Assembly (NCBI GenBank): GCA_947462875.1
Contig: CANHQJ010000017.1
Location: 27,363-91,362, forward strand
Direction of reading: 5' to 3'
From: Verrucomicrobiia bacterium
Lineage (GTDB): Bacteria; Verrucomicrobiota; Verrucomicrobiia; Verrucomicrobiales; Akkermansiaceae
DNA length: 64,000 bases
Shown here: positions 7,858 to 14,753 of the stretch, in pieces
Layout: every line of letters begins with the position of its first letter
Numbering within the stretch: position 1 is the stretch's first letter
Notes under the pieces: model-generated
Seen by the model: only the letters and a program-made list of their open reading frames with translations
Databases searched by the model: none
Told to the model about the DNA's origin: nothing
Translations under genes and position numbers: made by a program

Positions 7858-9753
7858 TTATGCACCGGTGGCGGCGATGGCTTCGAGTTCTTCCCAGCGT
7901 GAGTAGAGCGCGGCGCAATGGGCGCGGGCTTTTTCTAACGATTCCATGACACTGGTGACTTCCTGGAAGCGGGTGCTGTGAAATTCGGGATCGTTGAGGA
8001 GGGCTTCGAGTTCGGTGACTTTTTCCTCGGCGGCGAGGATCGCTTCTTCCATGCCTTCCAGCTCCTTGCGTTCGGCGAGGGTGAGTTTGCGTGGTTTGTC
8101 CGCGGGGCTGGTGGTGGATTTTTTCGCGGACTCCTTGGCAATCGCCTGTGCGTATTGCTTGTCGCGCTGCTCGCGGGCTTTGCGTTTTTCGAGGTAATAG
8201 GAGTAGTTCCCGGGCTGCACGATGACATTGCCGTCTTCAAAGGCGACGATCTGATCGCAGATGCGGTCGAGGAAATAGCGGTCGTGCGAGACCACCAGGA
8301 CCGCGCCATCGAAGTCGGCGATGGCTTCTTCCAGCATGCGCAGGCTGGGGAGATCAAGGTCGTTCGTCGGCTCGTCCAGCACTAACAGATTGCCGCCGTG
8401 TTTCAGCACCTTGGCGAGCATGAGCCGCGCCTTTTCGCCGCCGGAAAGGAGATCCACGCGCTCGTTGATGCGTTTGTCATCGAAGAGGAATCGCCGCAGG
8501 TAGGCGCGGGCGCCGAGCGTCTGATCGCCGAACTGGACCTTCTCATTGCCGTCCGCCACTTCATCCAGCAAGGAGCCGGTGCCGTCGAGCTGCATGCGGG
8601 CCTGGTCGATGTAATTGACCCGCACTTTTTTGCCAATCTGCACCGTGCCGGCATCGGCGGGGCGTTTGCCGAGGCAGACGTTGAGCAAGGTGGTCTTGCC
8701 AACGCCGTTGCGGCCGACGATGCCGGTGCATTGGCCGGGTCGGATCGAAAGCGTGAGATCGCGGGCGAGGGTGCGGCGCTCCTCTGGCGGACCAACCGCG
8801 ATGGTGACTTTTTCCAACTCCACGGCGATGTTGCCGATTTCCGGCGCGGGCGGAATGAGCAAATCCATCTCGCGCTCCTCGGGCGGCGCTTCCAGATCGG
8901 CCACGGCGTAAAAGGCATCGAGCCGGTGCCGCGACTTCGTGGTGCGCGCCTTCACGCCCGCGCGCACCCATTGCAGCTCCTCGCGCAGGAAGCGCTGGCG
9001 GCGGCGTTCGGTTTGCTCGGCGATCGATTGCCGCACGGCTTTGGATTCCAGATACGCGGTGTAATTTCCCGGATGCGAAAAGGCGCGGCCGTTATCGATC
9101 TCGATGATGCGCGAGGCGATTTCATCGAGGAAGTAGCGGTCGTGCGTAACGAAGATCACCGCGCCGGAAAATGTGCGCAGGAAGGCCTCCAGCCACGAGA
9201 TTGATTCGGCATCGAGGTGGTTCGTCGGCTCGTCTAACAACAAAAGATCCGGTTGGGAAGCGAGGGCGCGGCAGAGGGAAACGCGGCGTTTTTCTCCACC
9301 GGAGAGCGGGCCTACGAGCGCATCGAGCGGCGGACCGCTGAGCGAGGTCGAGAGCGACTTGATGCGGGCATGCAGGTTCCAGCCATCGGCGTGTTCGATC
9401 ACGTGCAGCAGGTCGGCGAGTTCGTTTTCCGAGCCATCGCCCTGCTCGTAGCGCTGCATTGCGAGGATCAGATCGGCCGCGCCTTGCTCGATGCATTCCA
9501 TCACCGTCTGCTGCGGATCCATTTCAAAATCCTGTGGCAGGTAGCCGATGCGCAGGCCCTTGCGCACGGAAATTTCCCCCGAGTCCGCTTGTTGCTGGCG
9601 GGTGAGAATTTTCAGCAGACTCGATTTGCCGCAGCCGTTGCGACCGACCAAGCCGACCTTTTCGCCCGCAGCCACGGCGAGAGTGACTCCGTCTAACAGA
9701 TTCTGGTAGCCGTAGGACAAACGGATTTCATTGGCGGAAAGGAGAGCGGACAC
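7858..9753 (-). CDS. uup: ABC-F family ATPase, Uup-like
   Basis: About 631 residues with two ABC domains and no membrane segments, the ABC-F plan. Walker A motifs are GRNGCGKSS and GRNGVGKTT; signatures are LSGGEKRR and LSGGEKAR; Walker B motifs are LLLLDEPTNHLD and LLVLDEPTNDLD. The C-terminal ~100 residues are charged and predicted coiled coil (LAERKELEGMEEAILAAEEK), as in Uup. ABC-F proteins act on the ribosome or, for Uup, on branched DNA and ribosome-related functions. I prefer GTG 9753 (VSALLSANEIRLSYG, matching the family start); a TTG at 9789 would add 12 unconserved residues. It probably acts alone in the cytosol. Confidence 0.92.
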   Translation of the reverse strand: MSALLSANEIRLSYGYQNLLDGVTLAVAAGEKVGLVGRNGCGKSSLLKILTRQQQADSGEISVRKGLRIGYLPQDFEMDPQQTVMECIEQGAADLILAMQRYEQGDGSENELADLLHVIEHADGWNLHARIKSLSTSLSGPPLDALVGPLSGGEKRRVSLCRALASQPDLLLLDEPTNHLDAESISWLEAFLRTFSGAVIFVTHDRYFLDEIASRIIEIDNGRAFSHPGNYTAYLESKAVRQSIAEQTERRRQRFLREELQWVRAGVKARTTKSRHRLDAFYAVADLEAPPEEREMDLLIPPAPEIGNIAVELEKVTIAVGPPEERRTLARDLTLSIRPGQCTGIVGRNGVGKTTLLNVCLGKRPADAGTVQIGKKVRVNYIDQARMQLDGTGSLLDEVADGNEKVQFGDQTLGARAYLRRFLFDDKRINERVDLLSGGEKARLMLAKVLKHGGNLLVLDEPTNDLDLPSLRMLEEAIADFDGAVLVVSHDRYFLDRICDQIVAFEDGNVIVQPGNYSYYLEKRKAREQRDKQYAQAIAKESAKKSTTSPADKPRKLTLAERKELEGMEEAILAAEEKVTELEALLNDPEFHSTRFQEVTSVMESLEKARAHCAALYSRWEELEAIAATGA

Positions 9754-9806
9754 GGCGCGCACGCTAGGTGGCAAAACGACGATGGGCAATCCGAAACGCG
9801 CAAGGC

Positions 9807-10184
9807 TCAGTTCTCCGCCAGTTGCTCGTTCAGCGTGAACAGGTCATAAAGCACGCCGATGCCGAAAACGCCACCGGTGAAAAGCCAGATCAACCCCGTG
9901 CCCCACTTGCCCAGATAAAAGCGGTGAACGCCCAGGATGCCGAGCAATACCAGCAGCAGCCACGCCACCGTGGGGTCTTGTTTCGCGTAGGGATAGCGTT
10001 CATTGGCCTCGCGCACCATGCCGGGGACGAGGAAGACATCGACCAGCCAGCCTATGCCCAGCAAGCCGCCCGTCAGCGCCCAGATCAGACCGCTGATCTT
10101 GCGGCCCGTGTAAAAGCGATGCAGTCCGATGAATCCGAAGACCCAGAAAACGTAGCCCAGCCAAGTGTCATGTGTTTGTTTCAC
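9807..10184 (-). CDS. Double TM2-domain membrane protein
   Basis: A 125-residue integral membrane protein with two TM2 modules in tandem: [20 protein letters not shown] with [12 protein letters not shown], then [18 protein letters not shown] with [12 protein letters not shown]. Each module carries the characteristic G-hHRFYxG turn between two hydrophobic helices and an aspartate at the end of the second, giving four helices. The start is GTG. The function of TM2 proteins in bacteria is poorly defined. It is followed by the ABC-F gene 53 bp downstream on the same strand. A second TM2 protein with a different plan lies at 54232. Confidence 0.85.
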   Translation of the reverse strand: MKQTHDTWLGYVFWVFGFIGLHRFYTGRKISGLIWALTGGLLGIGWLVDVFLVPGMVREANERYPYAKQDPTVAWLLLVLLGILGVHRFYLGKWGTGLIWLFTGGVFGIGVLYDLFTLNEQLAEN

Positions 10185-10284
10185 GGCGGAAAAATAGCCG
10201 AATGAGCACGGCGCGGCGATGGGAATTTCCTGTCATCTTTGGAATCGCGCTTGCAGTCGGGAGGGCGATGTTTAGTCTTTTAGC

Positions 10285-11286
10285 ATGACCAGCCCTTCTT
10301 GGAACCGTCGCAGCTTTCTCACCGGCTCCGCCGCCTTGCTCTCGCAGTTGGCCACGTCCGCCGCCGCCGAGCCACCCGCCGCCACGGCAGCGGCGCCGTT
10401 TCGCAATCCGAACGTCTATCGCTTCCAGATCGGCGACATCGAGGCATTTTCCATCAGTGATGGCCACTCGCTGATTCGTCCGGCCATGGGCATGATGCAT
10501 CCGGAAAGCGACCGCCCGCAGATGCAGGCCGTGATGGAATCGCACTTCGAGCGCCTCGATGGCATTCCGCTCTATGTCAACATCCTCGTCCTGCGCAAGG
10601 GCAAGGAAGTGGCGGTGTTCGATGCCGGATTTGGCAAATGGCCGAACCCGAACTGGGGCTGGTTTTTCGAGGCCCTCGCCTCCGTGGGCATCCAGCGCGG
10701 CGATGTGACGGCGGCCTTTCTGAGCCACGCGCACATCGATCACATCGCTGGTTTTGTCACCGACAATGCGATCACATTCCCCAACGCGCAATTCTACTGC
10801 ACCCAGGAAGAACTCGATTTCTGGTTCTCGCCCGAGCCGGATTTTTCCAAATCCAAGCGCGACAAACGCGAGCTCCCGGGCCTGACGCGCGACAACCGCA
10901 AGCGCTTCGAGATTCTCAAGCCCGTCACGCAGGTGCTCAAGGATGGCAGCTCCGTATGGAATGGCGACATCCGCCTGGAGCTCGCGCCCGGCCACACCGC
11001 GGGGCATGCGATTTTCCACATCCAGTCGAAAGGCGAAAAACTGCTCCACATCATGGACCTCGCGCACCATCACCTGCTGATGTTTGCCAATGTCAACTGG
11101 ACCATCGCCTTCGATCACGATCCCGAGCTCGCCGTCGTCACGCGGAAAAAAGTCTATGGCCGCGCCCTAACGGAAAAAACCCGCTTGTACGGCTTTCACC
11201 TGCCCTGGCCCGGTCTCGGCCATCTGGGCTCCACCGCCGCCGATTCCTACGTGTGGATTCCCGAGCGCTACTCGTGGGGATCGTAA
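10285..11286 (+). CDS. Tat-exported metallo-beta-lactamase-fold hydrolase
   Basis: A 333-residue MBL-fold hydrolase. The N-terminus has a twin-arginine signal (NRRSFLTG, then a hydrophobic stretch and an Ala-rich cleavage region near AAAEPP), so it is probably folded before export to the periplasm. Metal ligands are visible: SHAHIDHIAGF (the HxHxDH motif), GHTAGHAIFH, and later DLAHHHL. Closest in style are lactonase/AiiA- or quorum-quenching-like and other broad MBL enzymes; the substrate cannot be told from sequence. It is transcribed divergently from the TM2 gene with 100 bp between. The hairpin at 11399-11426 could be its terminator. Confidence 0.88.
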   Translation: MTSPSWNRRSFLTGSAALLSQLATSAAAEPPAATAAAPFRNPNVYRFQIGDIEAFSISDGHSLIRPAMGMMHPESDRPQMQAVMESHFERLDGIPLYVNILVLRKGKEVAVFDAGFGKWPNPNWGWFFEALASVGIQRGDVTAAFLSHAHIDHIAGFVTDNAITFPNAQFYCTQEELDFWFSPEPDFSKSKRDKRELPGLTRDNRKRFEILKPVTQVLKDGSSVWNGDIRLELAPGHTAGHAIFHIQSKGEKLLHIMDLAHHHLLMFANVNWTIAFDHDPELAVVTRKKVYGRALTEKTRLYGFHLPWPGLGHLGSTAADSYVWIPERYSWGS

Positions 11287-11346
11287 GGAGAAAAAAAATT
11301 ATCGATTTTAGACAACCCCGCCTCCTTCCGACGTTATTACTGTGAA

Positions 11347-11426
11347 AGTGATCGATTGGTTTTATGGGTTTTTCCAACGATGACTATCAAACACAGAGCG
11401 GGCTGACTTCAACAGAAGTCAGCCCG
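11347..11426 (+). ncRNA. Possible divergent fourth member of the hairpin-RNA family
   Basis: Sequence resembling the three RNA units at 11529, 13015 and 13857. An arm AGTGATCG (11347-11354) pairs with CGATGACT (7 of 8 pairs) across a loop that keeps the family's TTGGTTTT, GGGTT and TCC blocks. After a linker comes a perfect 12-bp hairpin, CGGGCTGACTTC-AACA-GAAGTCAGCCCG (11399-11426). No sigma-54 site lies at the expected distance, and no T-run follows the hairpin. It may be a decayed copy or simply the terminator of the upstream hydrolase gene. Confidence 0.35.
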
Positions 11427-11501
11427 TTCGCCGTTATCCTGCCCAATGTGGGGTAGGATGATTTCGATAGAAATTTTTCATACTGCGATCTTTTGAAAGA
11501 A

Positions 11502-11518
11502 TTGGCACGCCACGCGCT
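11502..11518 (+). promoter_or_regulatory. Sigma-54-type promoter of RNA unit 1
   Basis: TTGGCACG-CCAC-GCGCT has the invariant GG and GC separated by ten bases (GG at 11504-11505, GC at 11516-11517) and a perfect -24 half. The -12 half is one base off TTGCT in its second position and G for T in the first. An AT-rich box AAATTTTTCATA (11471-11482) lies exactly 19 bases upstream, the same distance as in units 2 and 3. Expected start is near 11529. Confidence 0.65.
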
Positions 11519-11528
11519 TATACTTTTT

Positions 11529-11619
11529 TGTCATTGATTGGTTTTGGGTTTTCCGACAGTGACGCAAAAAGGGGCGGTGAATCGATCGAGTATCAAAGGA
11601 TTCGCCGCCCTCTTTTTTT
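11529..11619 (+). ncRNA. Candidate sigma-54-driven small RNA, unit 1 (~91 nt)
   Basis: Predicted transcript between a -24/-12 promoter and an intrinsic terminator. Hairpin P1 is GTCATTGA (11530-11537) with ACAGTGAC (11556-11563), 7 of 8 pairs, around an 18-nt loop starting TTGGTTTTGGG. Hairpin P2 is the terminator. The whole 149-bp unit (11471-11619) aligns without gaps to units at 12957-13105 and 13799-13947. Base changes in P1 are compensatory between units. No conserved reading frame is apparent. It sits 99 bp upstream of the SLOG-like gene but ends before it, so it is not simply its leader. Existence rests on sequence only; target or protein partner is unknown. Confidence 0.6.
11572..11619 (+). 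terminator. Intrinsic terminator of RNA unit 1
   Basis: A 12-bp stem, GGGCGGTGAATC (11572-11583) with GATTCGCCGCCC (11599-11610), including one T-G wobble, with a 15-nt loop and then TCTTTTTTT. The loop GATCGAGTATCAAAG is identical in unit 2 and differs by one base in unit 3. Confidence 0.85.
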
Positions 11620-11718
11620 GTACTAACAGGAACAAACCGCCACTGGCATTCTCGGGGACAGAAAACACATGCTTGCTGAAATCCGAGACATCTCATAAAA
11701 CAGGTCAGAAGAAGAACC

Positions 11719-12336
11719 ATGACTTTCTCCGAATTCAAACAACTCATCGCCAGTCAGCCGGACGGTGTTGTGCTGCTGGAGGGGCGCCGGTCCATTTCCC
11801 CCGAGGACTATGAGCGGGCCAGAATATTGGCCCGTCAGCTCGCGCTTCAGTTCCCGCGGCTTCGATTCCGGTCGGGCAATGCCGAGGGATCCGATCAGGC
11901 GTTTTCCGAGGGGGTGGCCGAGGTGGACGCGAGCCGCTTGCAGGTGGTTGCGCCTTATGCGACCCATCGCAAGGCCGCGCGTTATGCCGACGCGCTGTAT
12001 GATTCTCCCGCCTCGATGTCCAAGGTGCAGCTGGATGAGGTCGCCTACAAGACGATCAACGCCACTCCCGGAAATGTGAGATTGATTGAGAAACGGGACA
12101 CGCAGGGACGTCTTGCGGCGAAGGCGGCTTATTTGATCCGGGACACGATGAAGGTCGTGGGTCACTCGGAGGCTTTTGTGAAGCCAGTGTGCGCCTTGTT
12201 TTATGTGAAGCCCGAAGAGCCGATGGAAGGAGGCACGGGCCACACGATCCGGGTCTGCCAGCAGGAAGGGGTGCCCGTGGCCTATCAGGATTCATGGTCG
12301 GAATGGATCGGTGAATCATGCCGAAGCGTTTTCTAG
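11719..12336 (+). CDS. SLOG-like (Rossmann, nucleotide-binding) protein
   Basis: A 205-residue cytosolic protein. The N-terminal half resembles SLOG/DUF2493-type Rossmann proteins: a first strand GVVLLEGRRSIS, an intervening helix with RLRFRSGNAEGSDQAFSEG (the glycine-rich ligand-binding turn), then LQVVAPYATHR. SLOG proteins bind or process nucleotide-derived ligands. The C-terminal half (VGHSEAFVKPVCALFYVKP, GTGHTIRVCQQEGVPVAYQD) fits the later strands of the same fold, where the GTGHT loop would contact ligand. AGAAGAAG before the ATG could be a ribosome-binding site. It lies between RNA units 1 and 2. Assignment to SLOG is by pattern, not by a firm motif match. Confidence 0.6.
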   Translation: MTFSEFKQLIASQPDGVVLLEGRRSISPEDYERARILARQLALQFPRLRFRSGNAEGSDQAFSEGVAEVDASRLQVVAPYATHRKAARYADALYDSPASMSKVQLDEVAYKTINATPGNVRLIEKRDTQGRLAAKAAYLIRDTMKVVGHSEAFVKPVCALFYVKPEEPMEGGTGHTIRVCQQEGVPVAYQDSWSEWIGESCRSVF

Positions 12337-12424
12337 CAGGTCTTTTCCTCCTGTGTCCTTTCCCCCGTGAGCAGCGTTTCTTTTTGCCCTGCGGGTGAAT
12401 GTGCGGTAGGTTCGTTCCGAGAAA

Positions 12425-12916
12425 ATGCCGCTGATCACAATCGAAACGCTTATCAACGCACCGATGGAGCGCGTGTTCGATCTCGCCCGGAGCATCGATG
12501 CCCACATGGCCAGCACGGATGGCACGGAGGAGAGGGCCGTGGCAGGTCGCACCACGGGCTTGATCGGGAGGGGCGAGAGCGTCACGTGGGAGGCGAGGCA
12601 TTTCGGCATCAGGCAGAGACTGACAGCGCACATCACCGCGTTTGATCGACCACATCTGTTCCGTGACGAGATGCTGACGGGTGCGTTTGCCGTGATGCAG
12701 CATACGCACCGGTTTTCGGCAGCAGGAGACGGAACCTTGATGGTGGATGAATTTGCCTTCACCGCGCCCCTGGGGTGGATCGGTCGCATGGCCGAGCGTC
12801 TTTTTCTAACGGCATACATGCGGAGATTCCTCACCAGCAGAGCCTCACGATTGAAAGACATGGCCGAATCCGACAAGTGGCGGATGTATCTGAACGATGC
12901 GGCGGCTGAGAAATGA
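12425..12916 (+). CDS. SRPBCC (START-like) ligand-binding protein
   Basis: A 163-residue protein with the SRPBCC layout: first strand and helix LITIETLINAPMERVFDLAR, middle strands ending GESVTWEARHFGIRQRLTAHI, then FRDEMLTGAFAVMQHTHRF and a long C-terminal helix (WIGRMAERLFLTAYMRRFL). Such proteins bind hydrophobic ligands in a helix-grip cavity; this one is closest to the cell-division-inhibitor or polyketide-cyclase-like group often annotated simply as SRPBCC. No signal peptide is seen. It is 88 bp after the SLOG-like gene, and RNA unit 2 begins 40 bp after its stop. Confidence 0.78.
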   Translation: MPLITIETLINAPMERVFDLARSIDAHMASTDGTEERAVAGRTTGLIGRGESVTWEARHFGIRQRLTAHITAFDRPHLFRDEMLTGAFAVMQHTHRFSAAGDGTLMVDEFAFTAPLGWIGRMAERLFLTAYMRRFLTSRASRLKDMAESDKWRMYLNDAAAEK

Positions 12917-12987
12917 TGTAAACTCCTTGGTGTTGATCTCGTTTTGTTAGAGAAGAAAATTTTTCATAGGTCACATTCCTGAAAAAG

Positions 12988-13004
12988 TTGGCACGCTATC
13001 CGCT
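12988..13004 (+). promoter_or_regulatory. Sigma-54-type promoter of RNA unit 2
   Basis: TTGGCACG-CTAT-CCGCT: GG at 12990-12991 and GC at 13002-13003, ten bases apart. The AT-rich box AAATTTTTCATA (12957-12968) is identical to that of unit 1 and sits 19 bases upstream. Expected start is near 13015, one base before hairpin P1. Confidence 0.68.
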
Positions 13005-13014
13005 CTCTTTACGG

Positions 13015-13105
13015 CGTGGCTGTTTGGTTTTGGGTTATCCGACAGTCGCCCAGAAGGGGCGGCGAATCGATCGAGTATCAAAGGATTCGCCGCCCTCTTT
13101 CTTTT
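13015..13105 (+). ncRNA. Candidate sigma-54-driven small RNA, unit 2 (~91 nt)
   Basis: Same plan as unit 1. P1 is GTGGCTGT (13016-13023) with ACAGTCGC (13042-13049), eight pairs including two wobbles, closing the 18-nt loop TTGGTTTTGGGTTATCCG. A short linker CCAGAAG leads to the terminator hairpin. The third P1 pair is G-C here and C-G in unit 1; the seventh is G-C here and A-T in unit 3: compensatory changes that argue for a conserved RNA fold. The unit lies between the SRPBCC gene and the membrane-anchored unknown at 13241. Confidence 0.65.
13057..13105 (+). terminator. Intrinsic terminator of RNA unit 2
   Basis: A perfect 12-bp stem, GGGCGGCGAATC (13057-13068) with GATTCGCCGCCC (13084-13095), a 15-nt loop and the T-rich tail TCTTTCTTTT. 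It could also stop read-through from the SRPBCC gene. Confidence 0.88.
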
Positions 13106-13240
13106 GTTTCGATGGTCGAGCTGTGATGTCCGCCGTATTGGGCGGCGCTCGAATCCGGCGCGATGATGTTTTTTTTTCTGGCAAAAACGACATGCGCATG
13201 AGAATTTCACGCATTCGTTTTTTTCCTAACACTTCCTTCC

Positions 13241-13738
13241 ATGAAAAAATCCTCTCTCATCAGGACCATCGCATCGCTCGTGATCCTGGCTGTGATGGCA
13301 GCGCTGGTGTTTTGGTACGTGGGGCATCGTCCGATCGCCTACCATAACAGCACGCTGCGTTCGCTGATCGGCAGCGCGTCCCAGTTGGAAGTCTCCCGTG
13401 CGCCGCATTTCGGAGCGGATGGATTGCTGGTGGAACCTGCGGCTGCTGTGATCATCACCGATCGCTCCGAGATCGACCGGATTCTCCGCTGCTTCGAACT
13501 TCCTCTCTCCCGTCGGGCGTCCGGCTTGTTTCATGAGTGCGGTGGGCATTTGGTGATTCGAATCAAGTCGCCGGAGGGCACGGAATCCGTGATTCGCTAT
13601 GATCACGGAAAAATGTTCCATCCGATCAGCAAAGAAGGCGAGTATCCGGGCTACTGCCACCTGCCCGTTGAGACCTGCCAGGAGTTGAACGGGATATTCA
13701 TCGTCCGCGGTTTCAGTCAGCGCGACATCGGATTTTAG
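13241..13738 (+). CDS. Membrane-anchored protein of unknown function
   Basis: A 165-residue protein with one N-terminal transmembrane helix (IRTIASLVILAVMAALVFWY) and a ~135-residue domain predicted outside the cytoplasm. I do not recognise the family. The soluble part has three cysteines (RILRCFELP, FHECGG, YCHLP), a strand pattern VEPAAAVIITDRSEIDRIL, and KSPEGTESVIRYDHGKMFHP, suggesting a small alpha/beta domain. It is flanked by RNA unit 2 (135 bp upstream) and RNA unit 3 (60 bp downstream). The start ATG follows CTTCCTTCC, not a Shine-Dalgarno sequence. Confidence 0.75.
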   Translation: MKKSSLIRTIASLVILAVMAALVFWYVGHRPIAYHNSTLRSLIGSASQLEVSRAPHFGADGLLVEPAAAVIITDRSEIDRILRCFELPLSRRASGLFHECGGHLVIRIKSPEGTESVIRYDHGKMFHPISKEGEYPGYCHLPVETCQELNGIFIVRGFSQRDIGF

Positions 13739-13829
13739 GCTGACGGCTTGAGTAATCTTTATGACCGCTCATTCCCTGATGATTGGGGACTGTGAAGAAA
13801 ATTATTCATACCACCCCATTTCGCCAAAG

Positions 13830-13846
13830 TTGGCATGGCAATCGCT
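13830..13846 (+). promoter_or_regulatory. Sigma-54-type promoter of RNA unit 3
   Basis: TTGGCATG-GCAA-TCGCT: GG at 13832-13833 and GC at 13844-13845, ten bases apart; the -24 half has one change (T for C). The upstream box AAATTATTCATA (13799-13810) is again 19 bases away. Expected start is near 13857. Confidence 0.63.
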
Positions 13847-13856
13847 ATCTTTTGGG

Positions 13857-13947
13857 CGTGACTATTTGGTTTTGGGTTATCCGATAGTCACCCAAAAGGG
13901 GCGGCGAATCGATCGAGTATCACAGGATTCGCCGCCCTCTTTCTTTT
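13857..13947 (+). ncRNA. Candidate sigma-54-driven small RNA, unit 3 (~91 nt)
   Basis: P1 is a perfect eight-pair stem, GTGACTAT (13858-13865) with ATAGTCAC (13884-13891), with the same 18-nt loop as unit 2. The linker is CCAAAAG, then the terminator hairpin. Its last T directly abuts the stop codon of the convergent phosphoesterase gene. Spacing from AT-rich box to promoter, promoter to P1, and P1 to P2 is identical to the other two units, with no gaps over 149 bp. Confidence 0.65.
13899..13947 (+). terminator. Intrinsic terminator of RNA unit 3
   Basis: A perfect 12-bp stem, GGGCGGCGAATC (13899-13910) with GATTCGCCGCCC (13926-13937), loop GATCGAGTATCACAG and tail TCTTTCTTTT. The minus-strand operon pdxJ-rlmB-phosphoesterase converges on it; read from that side it lacks a T-run immediately after the stem. 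Confidence 0.88.
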
Positions 13948-14753
13948 CAGGCATCGGGTGCCAGCTTCCAGGCGGCTAACGCAATGCCGCGCTGCCAGAC
14001 GCCGCGTTTTTTTTCGATCACGCCGACACTCAGGGTGTTTTCCTTCCATTCCGTCCAGTAGGCGGAACCGGGTGGCATGAAGGAGCCGCTGTTGATGACG
14101 GCGGGTAACTCTTTGTCCCAGATGCCGCTGCGATGAAAGTGTCCGCATACGATGATCGCCGCATCGGGGAAATAGCGCCGCGCGAAGGCCCGCGTTTCCC
14201 GCACCATGGTGAGCCATGCGGCGATCATGCGCCAGGCGCGTCCGGGCGGGGTGACCGCATCCCAGATCCGGGCGAAAATGTTTCTACTATGAGGATAGTA
14301 GGGAGGGACGAGGAATTGCGCCACTTCTTTCGCCAGCGCGAAGCGTTGTTCCAAGGTGTCCTGTGGATAACGGCTGATGAGTTCGCGCAGTTCGTCCTTT
14401 TTCTGAATCGCTGTGCGGCTCCAGGGTGCGACCTCGGGGAAGACGGTATCGCCGTGCATGACGACGATTTTACCCGCTGCCAGCGTGATATAATCGGCAT
14501 CGCGATTGCCGGGATCGTGATTGCCCGGGAGGGAGATGATCTCGATGCCGAGACGTTGGCAAAGCGCCTGCAGGTCGCGCCACAGGCGCAGGCCGTCATC
14601 GTGGAACTCGCGCGCGAGCTCCTGCCAGGTGTCGCCATTGAGCACGAGCGTGGCGGCTCCGCGCAGCAGGGGCTCGAGCGCGGAGACGTCATCGAGCGAC
14701 GAGGCCTTGTGGCCGAGGTGCAGGTCCGAGAGGATGAGCACGGGCTCCTTCAT
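13947..14753 (-). CDS. Calcineurin-like metallophosphoesterase (LpxH/UDP-sugar-pyrophosphatase-like)
   Basis: A 268-residue metallophosphoesterase. The signature series is complete: ILSDLHLGH (DxH), LNGDTWQE (GD), LPGNHDPGN (GNHD), VMHGDTVFP and IIVCGHFHRSG (GHxH), giving the usual dinuclear metal site. The layout resembles the UDP-2,3-diacylglucosamine diphosphatase branch, but it lacks enough distinguishing residues to call LpxH. Its ATG (14753) overlaps the TGA of the upstream rlmB-like gene, so it is translationally coupled; an upstream in-frame start would add residues encoded within that gene. Last gene of a three-gene minus-strand operon. Confidence 0.88.
   Translation of the reverse strand: MKEPVLILSDLHLGHKASSLDDVSALEPLLRGAATLVLNGDTWQELAREFHDDGLRLWRDLQALCQRLGIEIISLPGNHDPGNRDADYITLAAGKIVVMHGDTVFPEVAPWSRTAIQKKDELRELISRYPQDTLEQRFALAKEVAQFLVPPYYPHSRNIFARIWDAVTPPGRAWRMIAAWLTMVRETRAFARRYFPDAAIIVCGHFHRSGIWDKELPAVINSGSFMPPGSAYWTEWKENTLSVGVIEKKRGVWQRGIALAAWKLAPDA

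Noticed and set aside
11471..13948. CRISPR array interpretation of the three 149-bp units
   Set aside because: Only three copies, separated by whole genes of different length, with promoter and terminator structure; no short regular spacers and no cas genes.
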